Shown here: positions 30,118 to 39,005 of the stretch, piece after piece
Position numbering within the stretch: the stretch's first letter is position 1
Layout: the number at the start of each line of letters is the position of its first letter
Origin: an uncultured Mediterraneibacter sp.
GTDB taxonomy: Bacteria > Bacillota > Clostridia > Lachnospirales > Lachnospiraceae
Direction: 5' to 3'
NCBI RefSeq assembly: GCF_934309415.1
Contig: NZ_CAKRDI010000004.1
Coordinates: 1-64,000, forward strand
DNA length: 64,000 nucleotides
Made by a program: the position numbers and the translations under genes
The notes under the pieces: generated by a model
What the model saw: the letters and a program-made list of their open reading frames with translations, nothing else
Databases searched by the model: none
Told to the model about the DNA's origin: nothing

Positions 30118-31467
30118 ATGGATGAAAAAAAACAACAGAATCCACAGATTTTTATGGTTGTGGATATAGGTGGATCGAAATATATGCCAGGATTTGTGAA
30201 TGCAGAAGGAAAGATCCTGTATCAGGAAAAAAGAATCTGGCTGAAAACGGATGAGAGATCGATTGTTGAACAGATAGAACATGCATTAACTGAAATCTGT
30301 GAAAAAAAACCTGAATTTGCAAAAAAATGTGTGGCAGGTGGTGTTACGATTCCAGGTTTTGCGGATCCGATAACAGGAATGTGGGTGGATTCTGATTTTC
30401 TGATCGTGCACAATCTGCCGATCTGTCAGATATTAAGCGACAGATTTCAGATTCCTTTCTATGCGGATAACGATTGTAATGCATGCGCGCTGGCCGAAAG
30501 ATATTTTGGTGGAGCCAAAGACGGAAAAGAGTTTCTGTATCTGACAGTCAGTACTGGTATTGGTGGGGCACTGTATATTGAAAATGAACTTTATTATGGT
30601 TCGTTCTGGCATGCCGGAGAAATTGGCCTATTTGTTGTAGAAGAAAATGGGAGAAACTCTGATACAGGGAGTATGCAGGGAATAGCAGAAATGTATGCTT
30701 CTGGAAGAGGAATGGCTTTGAACTATCAGGAAGAAGGTGGAAAATCAACCGTAGATGGAAAATTTCCGGGAGGAATAGAGATTTCCAGACTTGCAAAAGA
30801 AGGAGATATTCCTGCATTAAAAACTCTGGAATTGGAAGGCAGGTATCTCGGAAGGATAATTGCAAATGCAAATACTGTGGTCGGTTTTGAAAAAGTAATT
30901 CTTGGAGGAGGAGTTTCACTGATGTTTGATCAGTATAAATCTTTTCTTTATCAGGAATTTCAAAGAATATTACCGGATAGCAATACAGAGATACAGGCTA
31001 CGGAGCTTGGATATGCAGGTGCGTTTCTTGGGGCAGCAGCAGTTGCGGTACGAGGAATTAGTAAAGCGGAAAGTCTTTCAAATTATCAATTGAAAAATGT
31101 AGTATACCAGGTTGATATAGATGATCAGGTGCAGGGGACATTGAAAATAAATGGAAACAAACAGAAAGTAAGAAGCGTACAGACAGGAAGATTTTTGTCA
31201 GCAAAAAGTATTCGTATGGAAGGAAGTACACTGAATCAAGTTATAAAGAAGTGGTATGAAGAAGAGCGGACAGAAGATCAGTTATATGAGGCAGGATACG
31301 AAATCGGAAAAGGACTTGCATGTGCAAGTGTACTCCTGGATCCTGAAAAAATCGTGATTAACAGTCGCTTGAGCAGAGAAAAACTGTTTTGTAACGGAAT
31401 CAGAGATGCATTGATAAATGATACATATTATCGGGGAAACCTTCCATTTGAAATAGTATACAAATAA
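30118..31467 (+). CDS. Atypical ROK-family sugar kinase-like protein with C-terminal extension
   Basis: 449 residues, about 150 more than a normal ROK kinase. Residues 1-320 form a ROK domain: VVDIGGSKYMPG, ADNDCNACALAE (catalytic Asp117/119 region), TVSTGIGGALYIENELYYG and ILGGGVS. His165 of the zinc site is kept, but the following CxCGxxGC cysteine cluster is absent (residues 175-192 contain no Cys). Residues about 393-419 (YEIGKGLACASVLLDPEKIV...) look like a second copy of the 241-267 segment, as if part of a ROK lobe were duplicated. Kinase or sensory role is open. It ends 29 bases before the SDR gene. Confidence 0.75.
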   Translation: MDEKKQQNPQIFMVVDIGGSKYMPGFVNAEGKILYQEKRIWLKTDERSIVEQIEHALTEICEKKPEFAKKCVAGGVTIPGFADPITGMWVDSDFLIVHNLPICQILSDRFQIPFYADNDCNACALAERYFGGAKDGKEFLYLTVSTGIGGALYIENELYYGSFWHAGEIGLFVVEENGRNSDTGSMQGIAEMYASGRGMALNYQEEGGKSTVDGKFPGGIEISRLAKEGDIPALKTLELEGRYLGRIIANANTVVGFEKVILGGGVSLMFDQYKSFLYQEFQRILPDSNTEIQATELGYAGAFLGAAAVAVRGISKAESLSNYQLKNVVYQVDIDDQVQGTLKINGNKQKVRSVQTGRFLSAKSIRMEGSTLNQVIKKWYEEERTEDQLYEAGYEIGKGLACASVLLDPEKIVINSRLSREKLFCNGIRDALINDTYYRGNLPFEIVYK

Positions 31468-31496
31468 AGAATGACAATAAAGAAAGGAGAACAAGC

Positions 31497-32264
31497 ATGG
31501 AATTTGAAGGTAAAGTCGTAATTGTAACAGGCGCAGGTGGAGGAATCGGTTCTACAATTGTAAAAACATTTACAGATCAGGGAGCGAAGGCTGCTTTGAT
31601 TGATGTAAAAAAAGAATTTGCAGAAAAGACAGTTGAAAAACTTGGATTAAGTGATGAGCAGGCGTATTGCCTTGGTGCGGATATTTCAAAAGAAGATGAG
31701 GTAAAGCATGTAATTGCCGACATCAAAGAACATTTCGGAAAGATTGATGTTTTAATTAATACAGCTGGAATTCCTGGACCAAGTGCCAGAACAGAAGATT
31801 ATTCTTTTGAAGATGTAAAAAAAGTATACGGAGTTAATGTGTTTGGAACATTCCTTATGATGCAGAATGTCCTTCCTGTTATGCAGACACAGAAGAGTGG
31901 AGTCGTCATTAATTTTGGTTCAGTTTCAGGAATGTTTGGATATCCATATGAGATTGGGTATGGTTCAAGTAAAGCGGCGGTAATTTTCATGACCAAAAAT
32001 GCGGCGAATGAAAATGGCGGCAATGGTGTGCGTATTAATTCAATCTCACCGGGATGGGTTGATACAAAAATGATGAAAAATGTTTTGGATAGCTATAAAG
32101 ATGTAGGAATTGAAAACAGTTCAGACAATGTGACGCTTGGGCCTATGAAACGTCCGGCAACTCCGGAAGAAATTGCGAATGTTGTAGCATTTCTTGCATC
32201 TGAAAAAGCTTCGTATGTTAACGGATCCAATTTCCTTGTAGACGGTGGAATGACGTTGGGATAG
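31497..32264 (+). CDS. Short-chain dehydrogenase/reductase
   Basis: 255-residue classical SDR. The NAD(P)-binding motif is TGAGGGIGSTIV (residues 12-23), NTAG replaces the usual NNAG, the catalytic Ser is in NFGSVSG, and Tyr/Lys are in YGSSKAA. SPGWVDT and FLVDGGM close the fold. The Asp at the end of beta2 (ALIDVKK) suggests NAD preference. It probably oxidises or reduces a hydroxyl of the sugar part of the substrate. An AAAGGAG ribosome site precedes the ATG. Confidence 0.9.
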   Translation: MEFEGKVVIVTGAGGGIGSTIVKTFTDQGAKAALIDVKKEFAEKTVEKLGLSDEQAYCLGADISKEDEVKHVIADIKEHFGKIDVLINTAGIPGPSARTEDYSFEDVKKVYGVNVFGTFLMMQNVLPVMQTQKSGVVINFGSVSGMFGYPYEIGYGSSKAAVIFMTKNAANENGGNGVRINSISPGWVDTKMMKNVLDSYKDVGIENSSDNVTLGPMKRPATPEEIANVVAFLASEKASYVNGSNFLVDGGMTLG

Positions 32265-32311
32265 AAAAAAGGCGGTTTGAAATGTAGCTGATGAAACAGG
32301 AGGATAGAGAT

Positions 32312-33217
32312 ATGGGACACTTTATTACAGGCGTTGTAAATGAAATTTTAACACCATTTAACGAGGATGGAACAATAAATTATCAGCAGGTAAAGGAACT
32401 GATCGAATGGCATATGTCCAAAGGAATAGAAAATTTCTTTGTAAATGGGTTGGCAGCAGAAAGCCAGTCTCTGACAATAGACGAAAAAATAAAACTTTTG
32501 GAAACTGTATACAGTGTAACGCAGGGAAAAGCTAAAATTATGGCATGCTCATTTGAAAATAGCGTGGAGCTAAATAAAGAATTGCTGGATCGTTATGAAG
32601 AAACAGGATTAGCGGATTGCTATTGTATTACAGCGCCACCATTTTTTCGTCATACACAGAAAGCATTATATGATTATGCAGCAGAGCTGATTGATTATGC
32701 AAAACGCCCGGTTTATATTTATAACTGTGCTCAGATGGGAACATTTTTTGAACCGGATACGTTGTGCAAACTGGTAAATGAACATCCAAATCTGAGAGGA
32801 TTTAAAGATGCATCTGTTGATATTTTAAACTTTATTCAATGCACATTGAGAATTGATCCAAATGAATTCGATTTCCTTGGCGGATGTGATGGCCTGGACG
32901 GTGTAATGATGCTTCTTGGTGCAGTAGGATGTGTATCCTTTATGGCAGTTCCATTCCCGAGGGAAATGATTGATATTGTTGAAGCCGGGCTGGCAGGAGA
33001 CAGAGAAAAATGTATAGCAGCACAACATAAGGTGCTTAAGATCAGAAATCTTTGCAAACAGGCTCCGTTTAATGCAGCATGGATTTATGCAATGAAGTAT
33101 GGTGGAGGACCAACAGGAATGCATTCGCGTATGCCGAAAGATCAGGACTATGTGCCGGATGAGTTGAAGAAAAAACTGGATGATCTGGCAAGAGAGATGG
33201 GGTATGAGGTTTCATAG
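32312..33217 (+). CDS. DHDPS/N-acetylneuraminate lyase-family aldolase
   Basis: 301-residue class I aldolase of the DapA/NanA family. The Schiff-base Lys is in LRGFKDAS, the assisting Tyr in PVYIYNCAQ, and the N-terminal loop that usually reads GTTGE is NGLAAES, which indicates a non-DapA substrate. The start at 32312 has AGGAGG 9 bases upstream; an in-frame ATG at 32291 lacks one. In this operon it would cleave or dehydrate a 2-keto-3-deoxy acid or similar open-chain sugar acid, possibly made by the SDR before it. Confidence 0.82.
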   Translation: MGHFITGVVNEILTPFNEDGTINYQQVKELIEWHMSKGIENFFVNGLAAESQSLTIDEKIKLLETVYSVTQGKAKIMACSFENSVELNKELLDRYEETGLADCYCITAPPFFRHTQKALYDYAAELIDYAKRPVYIYNCAQMGTFFEPDTLCKLVNEHPNLRGFKDASVDILNFIQCTLRIDPNEFDFLGGCDGLDGVMMLLGAVGCVSFMAVPFPREMIDIVEAGLAGDREKCIAAQHKVLKIRNLCKQAPFNAAWIYAMKYGGGPTGMHSRMPKDQDYVPDELKKKLDDLAREMGYEVS

Positions 33218-33227
33218 GGAGGAGACA

Positions 33228-34331
33228 ATGGAATTAACAAAAATTAATTTTACCTCTGCTTTTTTTACGGATCGTCCGCTGGAACTGCTACAAGATGGTG
33301 AATTTACTGCGACAGCTTTTAAATATGAAACAGGTGTTTGTGGATTAAAAATCAAGAACAAACATTGTAGTATGGTAGTCCTTCCATATATGGGACAACA
33401 AATCTGGTTTGCGGAATTTGATGGAAGGAGTCTGACTCAAAAATCTATTTTTGATCAGCCGCAGGCAACGACAAAATTTGGAGATAATTATGGTGGTTTT
33501 TTATTACATTGTGGACTGACTAATATTAACTGTGCCGGAGAAGGAGAAGATTATCCTCTTCATGGAGAACTTCCTTTCGCAAATTATCAGAAGACCTATA
33601 TTGGGATTGGAAGAGATGAAAAAGGGAAATATCTGGCTGTTGGTGGAACATTCACTTATCGGAACAGTCAGGAGTATCATTATACATACAGTCCTGAACT
33701 CCGACTTTATGAGGGTGCCTCGGTGGTAGAAATGTATATTGATATACAGAATCATCGTCATCAGGCATTAGAGTATATGTTTATGTGTCATATGAACTGG
33801 CTGGCAATCGATGGATCACATTTGATATATAGTGCGGTTAAAGATACAGAGCATATAAAGGTGGATCCGACAGAGCTTGGTGGAGATTCACCGAGAGCTG
33901 TAAAAATCCGGGAGTATGGAAAGCTACTTCAGAAAAATCCAATGTTGGCAGATGTGCTTGATTCAGAAAGACAGTGCTATGATCCGGAAATGTGTATTAA
34001 TATTAAGTATAAAGCTGACAAAAATGGTTGGGCGCATGCGATGCAGGTAATGCCGGAAGGTGATGCGTGTTATGTAGGCTTCAGAACCAAGGAACTTCCA
34101 TATGCGCTGAGATGGTTCTGCCGAACTGGAGATGAAGACGGAATAGGAATTGCATTGCCAACTACAGGGACAAATCGGTCGACAGCATATCAGAAACAGC
34201 ATCAGTTATATAATGTGCTGGCTCCGGGTGAACATGACAGACTGAGATTTAATTTTGGGCATTTGAACAAAGAAAAGACAGAAATTATGAGAACATATAT
34301 TGAAACGATTTTGGAAAAAGTAGAAGAATAA
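33228..34331 (+). CDS. Aldose-1-epimerase-like protein (DUF4432 type)
   Basis: 367-residue beta-sandwich protein of the galactose-mutarotase superfamily, most like DUF4432 members. VVLPYMGQQIWFAEFDGRSLTQKS, HCGLTNINCAGEGEDYPLHGELPFA and an EYMFMCHMNWLAIDG segment supply candidate His and Glu residues. The ATG at 33228 has GGGAGGAG upstream; the frame opens inside the preceding gene. It likely interconverts anomers or ring forms of the sugar moiety before the kinase or isomerase acts. Confidence 0.72.
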   Translation: MELTKINFTSAFFTDRPLELLQDGEFTATAFKYETGVCGLKIKNKHCSMVVLPYMGQQIWFAEFDGRSLTQKSIFDQPQATTKFGDNYGGFLLHCGLTNINCAGEGEDYPLHGELPFANYQKTYIGIGRDEKGKYLAVGGTFTYRNSQEYHYTYSPELRLYEGASVVEMYIDIQNHRHQALEYMFMCHMNWLAIDGSHLIYSAVKDTEHIKVDPTELGGDSPRAVKIREYGKLLQKNPMLADVLDSERQCYDPEMCINIKYKADKNGWAHAMQVMPEGDACYVGFRTKELPYALRWFCRTGDEDGIGIALPTTGTNRSTAYQKQHQLYNVLAPGEHDRLRFNFGHLNKEKTEIMRTYIETILEKVEE

Positions 34332-34349
34332 TTGCGGGAGGAAATGTGT

Positions 34350-35180
34350 ATGGCAATGAAAACAGCATTGTTTACAGCAGGATTTTCAAACTATCCAATT
34401 GAGAGAGCATTCCAGGCAGCAGCAAAGAATGGATATGATGGAATAGAAATAGGTGGATTCAGACCGCATGCTTATGCTCCGGATCTTGCACGTGGTGGTG
34501 CAGCTGAAATCCGGAGAATGTCAAAAGAGTATGGATTGCCAATTGTAAGTTATGCTCCGGAAAATACAGGATCTCCATATAGTTTAGTGTTTGAAGATAA
34601 AAAGATGAATCAGGAAAGTCTGGATTATTTTAAGCTCACACTGGATATGGCAAAGGAGATTGGATCAGAGTATTGCATGTTTGCATGTAATCATCCGGGA
34701 TATGGGAGAAATAAAGAAGAGGTAAAAAAACTTTTTATTGAAAATATGAAAGTATTAGCTGACTATGCTGAAAAAATAGAGCAGACTATCATTCTTGAGC
34801 CGGTGACACCATACGAAGGCACGATCATTGTTACATCAGATGATGTAAGGTGGGCTTTGGATCAGGTGAATTCACCACGATTTAAATGTATGCTTGACCT
34901 TGCCGCACCTTATACATATGGTGAGCCAATTTGCGCTTACTTTGAAAAGATGGGAAAAGACTGCAGACATATTCATTTTGTGGATTGTGAAAAAACAAGC
35001 GAAGATCATCTGATTCCAGGAGATGGTGAGATGGATTTCCCGAGAATTGTAAATTATTTGAAAGAAATTGGCTATGACGGTTATCTTTCGCTGGAGTTAT
35101 TCAGCAGATATGCAAATGAACCGGATTATGCTGCCGAGAGAGGATATAAAGTGATTCGTAGTTTATTGGATGAAGATTAA
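34350..35180 (+). CDS. FrlC-like sugar 3-epimerase (third copy)
   Basis: 276 residues, exactly the FrlC length. MKTALFTAGFSNYPIER, IGGFRPHAYAPDLARGG, YAPENTGSPYSLV and a YANEPDYAAERG tail follow the FrlC pattern; Glu (LEPVTPYEG), Asp (LDLAAPY), His (IHFVDC) and Glu (LSLELFS) are the metal ligands. The start at 34350 is 8 bases after GGGAGG; an in-frame TTG at 34332 would contain that ribosome site. It precedes the last kinase of cassette 3. Confidence 0.85.
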   Translation: MAMKTALFTAGFSNYPIERAFQAAAKNGYDGIEIGGFRPHAYAPDLARGGAAEIRRMSKEYGLPIVSYAPENTGSPYSLVFEDKKMNQESLDYFKLTLDMAKEIGSEYCMFACNHPGYGRNKEEVKKLFIENMKVLADYAEKIEQTIILEPVTPYEGTIIVTSDDVRWALDQVNSPRFKCMLDLAAPYTYGEPICAYFEKMGKDCRHIHFVDCEKTSEDHLIPGDGEMDFPRIVNYLKEIGYDGYLSLELFSRYANEPDYAAERGYKVIRSLLDED

Positions 35181-35191
35181 GAGGTGCAAGT

Positions 35192-36154
35192 ATGGGAAAA
35201 TTCGGACCGATTGATGTAATTGTTTTGAATAGTCATGGAGTTGGACAGGTGTGTCATATCAAGCGCTTCCCACGAAGAGGAGAAACACTTGAAGCTACGA
35301 ACTGGCATGTGGAAGAAGATGGAGGAAAAGGTGCTACAGTTTCTGTGGCACTTGGACGGCTTGGAGTAAGTACCGGATATATTGGAAAAGTAGGATATGA
35401 TCCGTGGGGAGATATGGGTGATCAGTGGATGAGTGAATCGGGAGTTGACACAACATATATGTATCGGGACCATTCGGTATCTACTGGAACCGGGCTGATT
35501 TTAATAGAAGAAGACAATACCAATACAATTATTGACGGAGACAGTGCATGTCAGGCTCTGACATGGGAAGAGATTCATGCTGCAATTGATGCGATGAAAG
35601 AAGCAAAAGTATTTATCACAGGATTTGGAATGCCTTTTAAGAAAGCTTTAGATGGAGCTAAAATTGCAAAAGAAGAGTATGGTATGACAACGCTTTGCAA
35701 TGTGAGTCCATTACCAAGCGGAGATATGGGTGATCTGAGTTATTTGGACTATATGGTGTTAAATGATGTTGAGGCGAGAACCTTATGTGATCTGCCGGAA
35801 GATTCTGATGAACCTATGCGAAATATTGCAGAGAAGCTTAGAAAAAAATTTAACTGTAAAGGTGTAATTATTACCTGCAATTCTGAGGGAAGTGTAATTT
35901 TGGATGGAAAGGAATATTGGAAGATAAGCCCGACGCCGGTAAAAGCAGTAGATACGATTGGGGCTGGAGACGGCTATCTTGCAGCGGTAGCAGCAAATCT
36001 TGTCTGGGGAAAGTCTATGAAAGAAGCAACAGAATGGGCAAGTAAATATGCAGCATATAAGGTAACCAGACCTGGAAGTATGACCAGAAGACCAGGTTGT
36101 GGCTATCCGCAAAAGGAAGAGGTTGACGCATTTATGGCATCTTTAGAAAAGTAG
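35192..36154 (+). CDS. Ribokinase/PfkB-family sugar kinase (paralogue B)
   Basis: 320-residue PfkB kinase closely related to the one at 28045: VIVLNSHGVGQ, NWHVEEDGGKG, GYIGKVGYDPWGDMGDQW, STGTGLILI and catalytic IGAGDGYLAAVAANLVWGKS. It is the last gene of cassette 3, 11 bases after the FrlC copy, and is followed by a terminator. The two paralogues may phosphorylate epimers interconverted by FrlC. Confidence 0.85.
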   Translation: MGKFGPIDVIVLNSHGVGQVCHIKRFPRRGETLEATNWHVEEDGGKGATVSVALGRLGVSTGYIGKVGYDPWGDMGDQWMSESGVDTTYMYRDHSVSTGTGLILIEEDNTNTIIDGDSACQALTWEEIHAAIDAMKEAKVFITGFGMPFKKALDGAKIAKEEYGMTTLCNVSPLPSGDMGDLSYLDYMVLNDVEARTLCDLPEDSDEPMRNIAEKLRKKFNCKGVIITCNSEGSVILDGKEYWKISPTPVKAVDTIGAGDGYLAAVAANLVWGKSMKEATEWASKYAAYKVTRPGSMTRRPGCGYPQKEEVDAFMASLEK

Positions 36155-36195
36155 CAAGTACTAAATTAAAAACATAATAAGTCCCTAATTTGAAA

Positions 36196-36228
36196 GTAGC
36201 ATGTAGGATCAAACTACATGCTATTTTT
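36196..36228 (+). terminator. Terminator of cassette 3
   Basis: A perfect 10-bp stem (36197-36206 with 36214-36223) is followed by five T residues. Confidence 0.85.
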
Positions 36229-36292
36229 GTATAAAAACATAGAGATAAACGTTATTGATAATACATGGCAAGGTAATTGATTCCTAAATTAT

Positions 36293-37066
36293 TCAATAAG
36301 AAACAGAAGTGAGCAAGAGACCTTTGGAATTACAGAGATTTCCTGCTTTTTCTTTTCCTGAAAAAATCGGTTCGATACAGTCAGAAGGACGCTGTCCCAG
36401 GCCAATTTCAAGAAGCGTACCGATCACTGACGGTGCCATGGAATAAAGGAAATCGTTTGCGGTCAGACGGATTGTCAGTTGCTCTTTCTCTGGCAGAAAA
36501 GTAATTTCTGTCAGTTCTTTTTCAGTTCCTTTCTTTTTCCTGACAGAAGAAAAATTCTTAAAGTCATGTCGCCCGAGAAGTTGCTGTGCGGCATCCTGCA
36601 TCTTCTGTACATCAGGAGCAGGGAAAATGTGGTCCTGAAATTTTGCAGTAAATACATTATAAACAGGTGCTGTGCAGATATGGTATTCACAGGTACGTGC
36701 ACGTGCATTCAGATCTGCGCGGAAACGTTCTGGTACAGATTCGGCAGAAAGAACAGCGATATCCTGAGGAAGATACTGGTTCAGTTCTGTGCGGATCTTC
36801 TGGGCAGAAAAAGAAGATGGAACAAAGCAGTTGATAATCAGTGCTTCTGCATGCACGCCGGGTTCTGTTCTTGCACCGGAGTAAAGTGTAATCGGTGTAC
36901 CGGTAAGTTTTTCGAGAACCGTTTCGATTTTATAAGAAACAGTATGGTCATTGCTTCCTTTATCAGGGCGTCTCCATCCCTGGTAGCGAGTTCCGTCGTA
37001 CTGGAGGGTAAGCTTTATGTTGGTTAAATCTGATTTATCTGTTTTATTAAAAGATGTATGATTCAT
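36293..37066 (-). CDS. Divergent TruA-family pseudouridine synthase
   Basis: 257-residue protein of the TruA tRNA pseudouridine(38-40) synthase family: LQYDGTRYQGWRR at the N-terminus, RFRADLNARARTCEYHI, and NDFLYSMAPSVIGTLLEIG near the C-terminus. The catalytic motif, normally RTDxGVHA, reads ARTEPGVHA; the codon at the catalytic position is GAA, so Asp is Glu68. The usual Arg of FLxxMVR is also missing. It could be a weak or inactive paralogue or have a new specificity; a canonical truA elsewhere would be expected. It lies downstream of the ABC transporter genes on the same strand. Confidence 0.8.
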   Translation of the reverse strand: MNHTSFNKTDKSDLTNIKLTLQYDGTRYQGWRRPDKGSNDHTVSYKIETVLEKLTGTPITLYSGARTEPGVHAEALIINCFVPSSFSAQKIRTELNQYLPQDIAVLSAESVPERFRADLNARARTCEYHICTAPVYNVFTAKFQDHIFPAPDVQKMQDAAQQLLGRHDFKNFSSVRKKKGTEKELTEITFLPEKEQLTIRLTANDFLYSMAPSVIGTLLEIGLGQRPSDCIEPIFSGKEKAGNLCNSKGLLLTSVSY

Positions 37067-37199
37067 GTTGAGCTCCGTTCAGAAGTAAATTAATTGTCTG
37101 TGAAAAAATTTTTAATGAAGATTGTGAGAGTGCAAAACACTTTTTGCGCTCAACATCATTTTAATAGATTTTGTGAAAAAAGTACAGGAAAAGCTTTTA

Positions 37200-38075
37200 T
37201 CAATGTTTTAAATACCATTTTTCTATGGTGTTAATCACAGCGTATAACAGCATGGCAATCACACAGAGAATACAGATGCTCATGAGCAACCAGTTCATTT
37301 TGAACACCTGACTGGAGTAAATGATCAGATACCCCAGTCCGCTTCTTGCAGCCAGGAATTCACCGATTACAACACCAACCAGACAAAGTCCGATATTGAC
37401 TTTCATGTTGCTGATGATCGCCGGAACGGAAGCGGGAAGAAGCACTTTGGACAGAGCATGCCGACGTTTCCCGTGAAGGGTATAGATCAGGCGAAGCTTT
37501 TCCTCATCGACGGAAATAAAACTTGTGTACAGATTTAAAATACTTCCAAAGATTGCCACGGACATACCGGAAACGATAATGGTTCCCTGATTGGCTCCCA
37601 GCCATACGATCAGTAATGGCGCAAGTGCGGATTTTGGAAGACTGTTCAAAATAACCAGAAATGGATCGAGGATTTCGGAAAGCTTCCTACTGTACCAGAG
37701 AAGAATCGCAAGTGCAATGCTGCAGATTGTGACGAAGAGGAAGCTTAAAATAGTTTCATACAAGGTTACACCGATGTGCAGGAAAATGCTCTGATCCAGA
37801 ACCATTTCCCAGAAACAGAAGGCAATGCGGGAAGGACTGCTGAAGATGAAAGAATCAATGATTCCAGTGTCCGCACAGATTTCCCACTGGACCAGAAAAA
37901 GGAGGAGCAGAAAAATTCTTGTGTAGATGACAAAGCGGCGGTGGAGAAGCTGACGGTGCAGGTATTGTTTCTGAGCTTCCGAAGGATGAGTGGAGTCAGG
38001 AACTTCGTGTTTAACGGAGTTTTTAGCAGAGTCTGTGCTATGAGTTGGAGAAATTGGTTTGTGTGGTGAGTTCAT
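37200..38075 (-). CDS. ABC transporter permease (SsuC/TauC-like)
   Basis: 291-residue inner-membrane permease of the BPD family used for nitrate, taurine, sulfonate or HMP/thiamine-type importers. After a polar N-terminus come about six helices; the EAA loop is in TLHGKRRHALSKVLLPASVPAIISN split around the family Gly. It overlaps the ATPase gene end by 38 bases and has AAGGAGC before the ATG. No substrate-binding protein is encoded nearby, so the ligand cannot be named. Confidence 0.8.
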   Translation of the reverse strand: MNSPHKPISPTHSTDSAKNSVKHEVPDSTHPSEAQKQYLHRQLLHRRFVIYTRIFLLLLFLVQWEICADTGIIDSFIFSSPSRIAFCFWEMVLDQSIFLHIGVTLYETILSFLFVTICSIALAILLWYSRKLSEILDPFLVILNSLPKSALAPLLIVWLGANQGTIIVSGMSVAIFGSILNLYTSFISVDEEKLRLIYTLHGKRRHALSKVLLPASVPAIISNMKVNIGLCLVGVVIGEFLAARSGLGYLIIYSSQVFKMNWLLMSICILCVIAMLLYAVINTIEKWYLKH

Positions 38076-38874
38076 CAGGGTTCAGCTCCTTCCAGATTTG
38101 ATTAAAATATTGTTTGAATTCCGGTGTGTTTCTACGATTCAAAGGAGTATCTTTTAACTGTTCTGAATCTGGCTGATCTGTACAGGTAGTTTCAAAATGA
38201 AAAGAAAGACGAAGAACAGACTGTACGGTTGCAGGCCGTCTGGACAGGATGATGATCCGGTCAGCGAGACTGATGGCCTCGGAAAGATCATGCGTGACCA
38301 GAATTGCAGTTTTTCCGGAATTACGGATGATCTGTCCGATGTCATTACTGACCGACAGCCGGGTCTGATAATCGAGCGCGGAGAATGGTTCGTCAAGCAG
38401 CAGAAGCTGTGGGTCGGGCAGAAGTGTCCGAATCAGTGCTGCTCTCTGACGCATGCCGCCGGAAAGTTCGGATGGCCGGGAATTGGAGAATTGTGCCAGA
38501 CCATATTGTGCCAGAAGTTTTCTGGCTTTTTTCTTTTTTAATTTTGTCAATGTCCCTGTAATTTCCGGTCCGAGAATGACATTTCGATAGATGGTACGCC
38601 ATTCCAGAAGATGATCATGTTGCAGCATATATCCAATCCATTGAATGGAGATGTGATTTAAAGGAATGCCGTTTAAAAGGATTTCACCGGACTCGGGCTG
38701 CATTAATCCGCAGATCAGAGAGAGCAGTGTAGATTTGCCGCAGCCGGACGGCCCGACAATGGCTACAAATTCTCCGGACTGTATGGAAAAAGAAAGATCG
38801 GATAAAGCACTTGTCTCTCCATCCAATGTGTGGTAAGAATAATATATATTATGAAGTTCCAGAAGTGGCTGCAT
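38038..38874 (-). CDS. ABC transporter ATP-binding protein (SsuB/TauB-like)
   Basis: 278-residue ATPase. Walker A is VGPSGCGKST (residues 38-47), the signature is LSGGMRQRAA, Walker B is LLLLDEPFSALD and the switch His is in LVTHDLSEA. It partners the permease encoded just downstream. The leader carries a 33-bp palindromic repeat unit (38938-38970). The missing binding protein is unusual for this class of importer. Confidence 0.88.
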   Translation of the reverse strand: MQPLLELHNIYYSYHTLDGETSALSDLSFSIQSGEFVAIVGPSGCGKSTLLSLICGLMQPESGEILLNGIPLNHISIQWIGYMLQHDHLLEWRTIYRNVILGPEITGTLTKLKKKKARKLLAQYGLAQFSNSRPSELSGGMRQRAALIRTLLPDPQLLLLDEPFSALDYQTRLSVSNDIGQIIRNSGKTAILVTHDLSEAISLADRIIILSRRPATVQSVLRLSFHFETTCTDQPDSEQLKDTPLNRRNTPEFKQYFNQIWKELNPDELTTQTNFSNS

Positions 38875-38937
38875 GGATACCTCCCGTCAGATAAGAATCA
38901 GGTATATAATATAAGATATGTACCTTATGAAAAAGAA

Positions 38938-38970
38938 GTTACTGTTTGCAGGTTACCTGTGAACAGTAAC
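38938..38970. repeat. Palindromic repeat unit A
   Basis: A 33-bp inverted repeat, GTTACTGTTTGCAG...CTGTGAACAGTAAC, lies between the divergent ABC and queH genes. It is the terminal module of the composite repeat seen in full at 50237-50361 and 59262-59383. Confidence 0.85.
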
Positions 38971-39005
38971 AATATAAGAATAAAGAGAATTTGGAGATAG
39001 AATCA

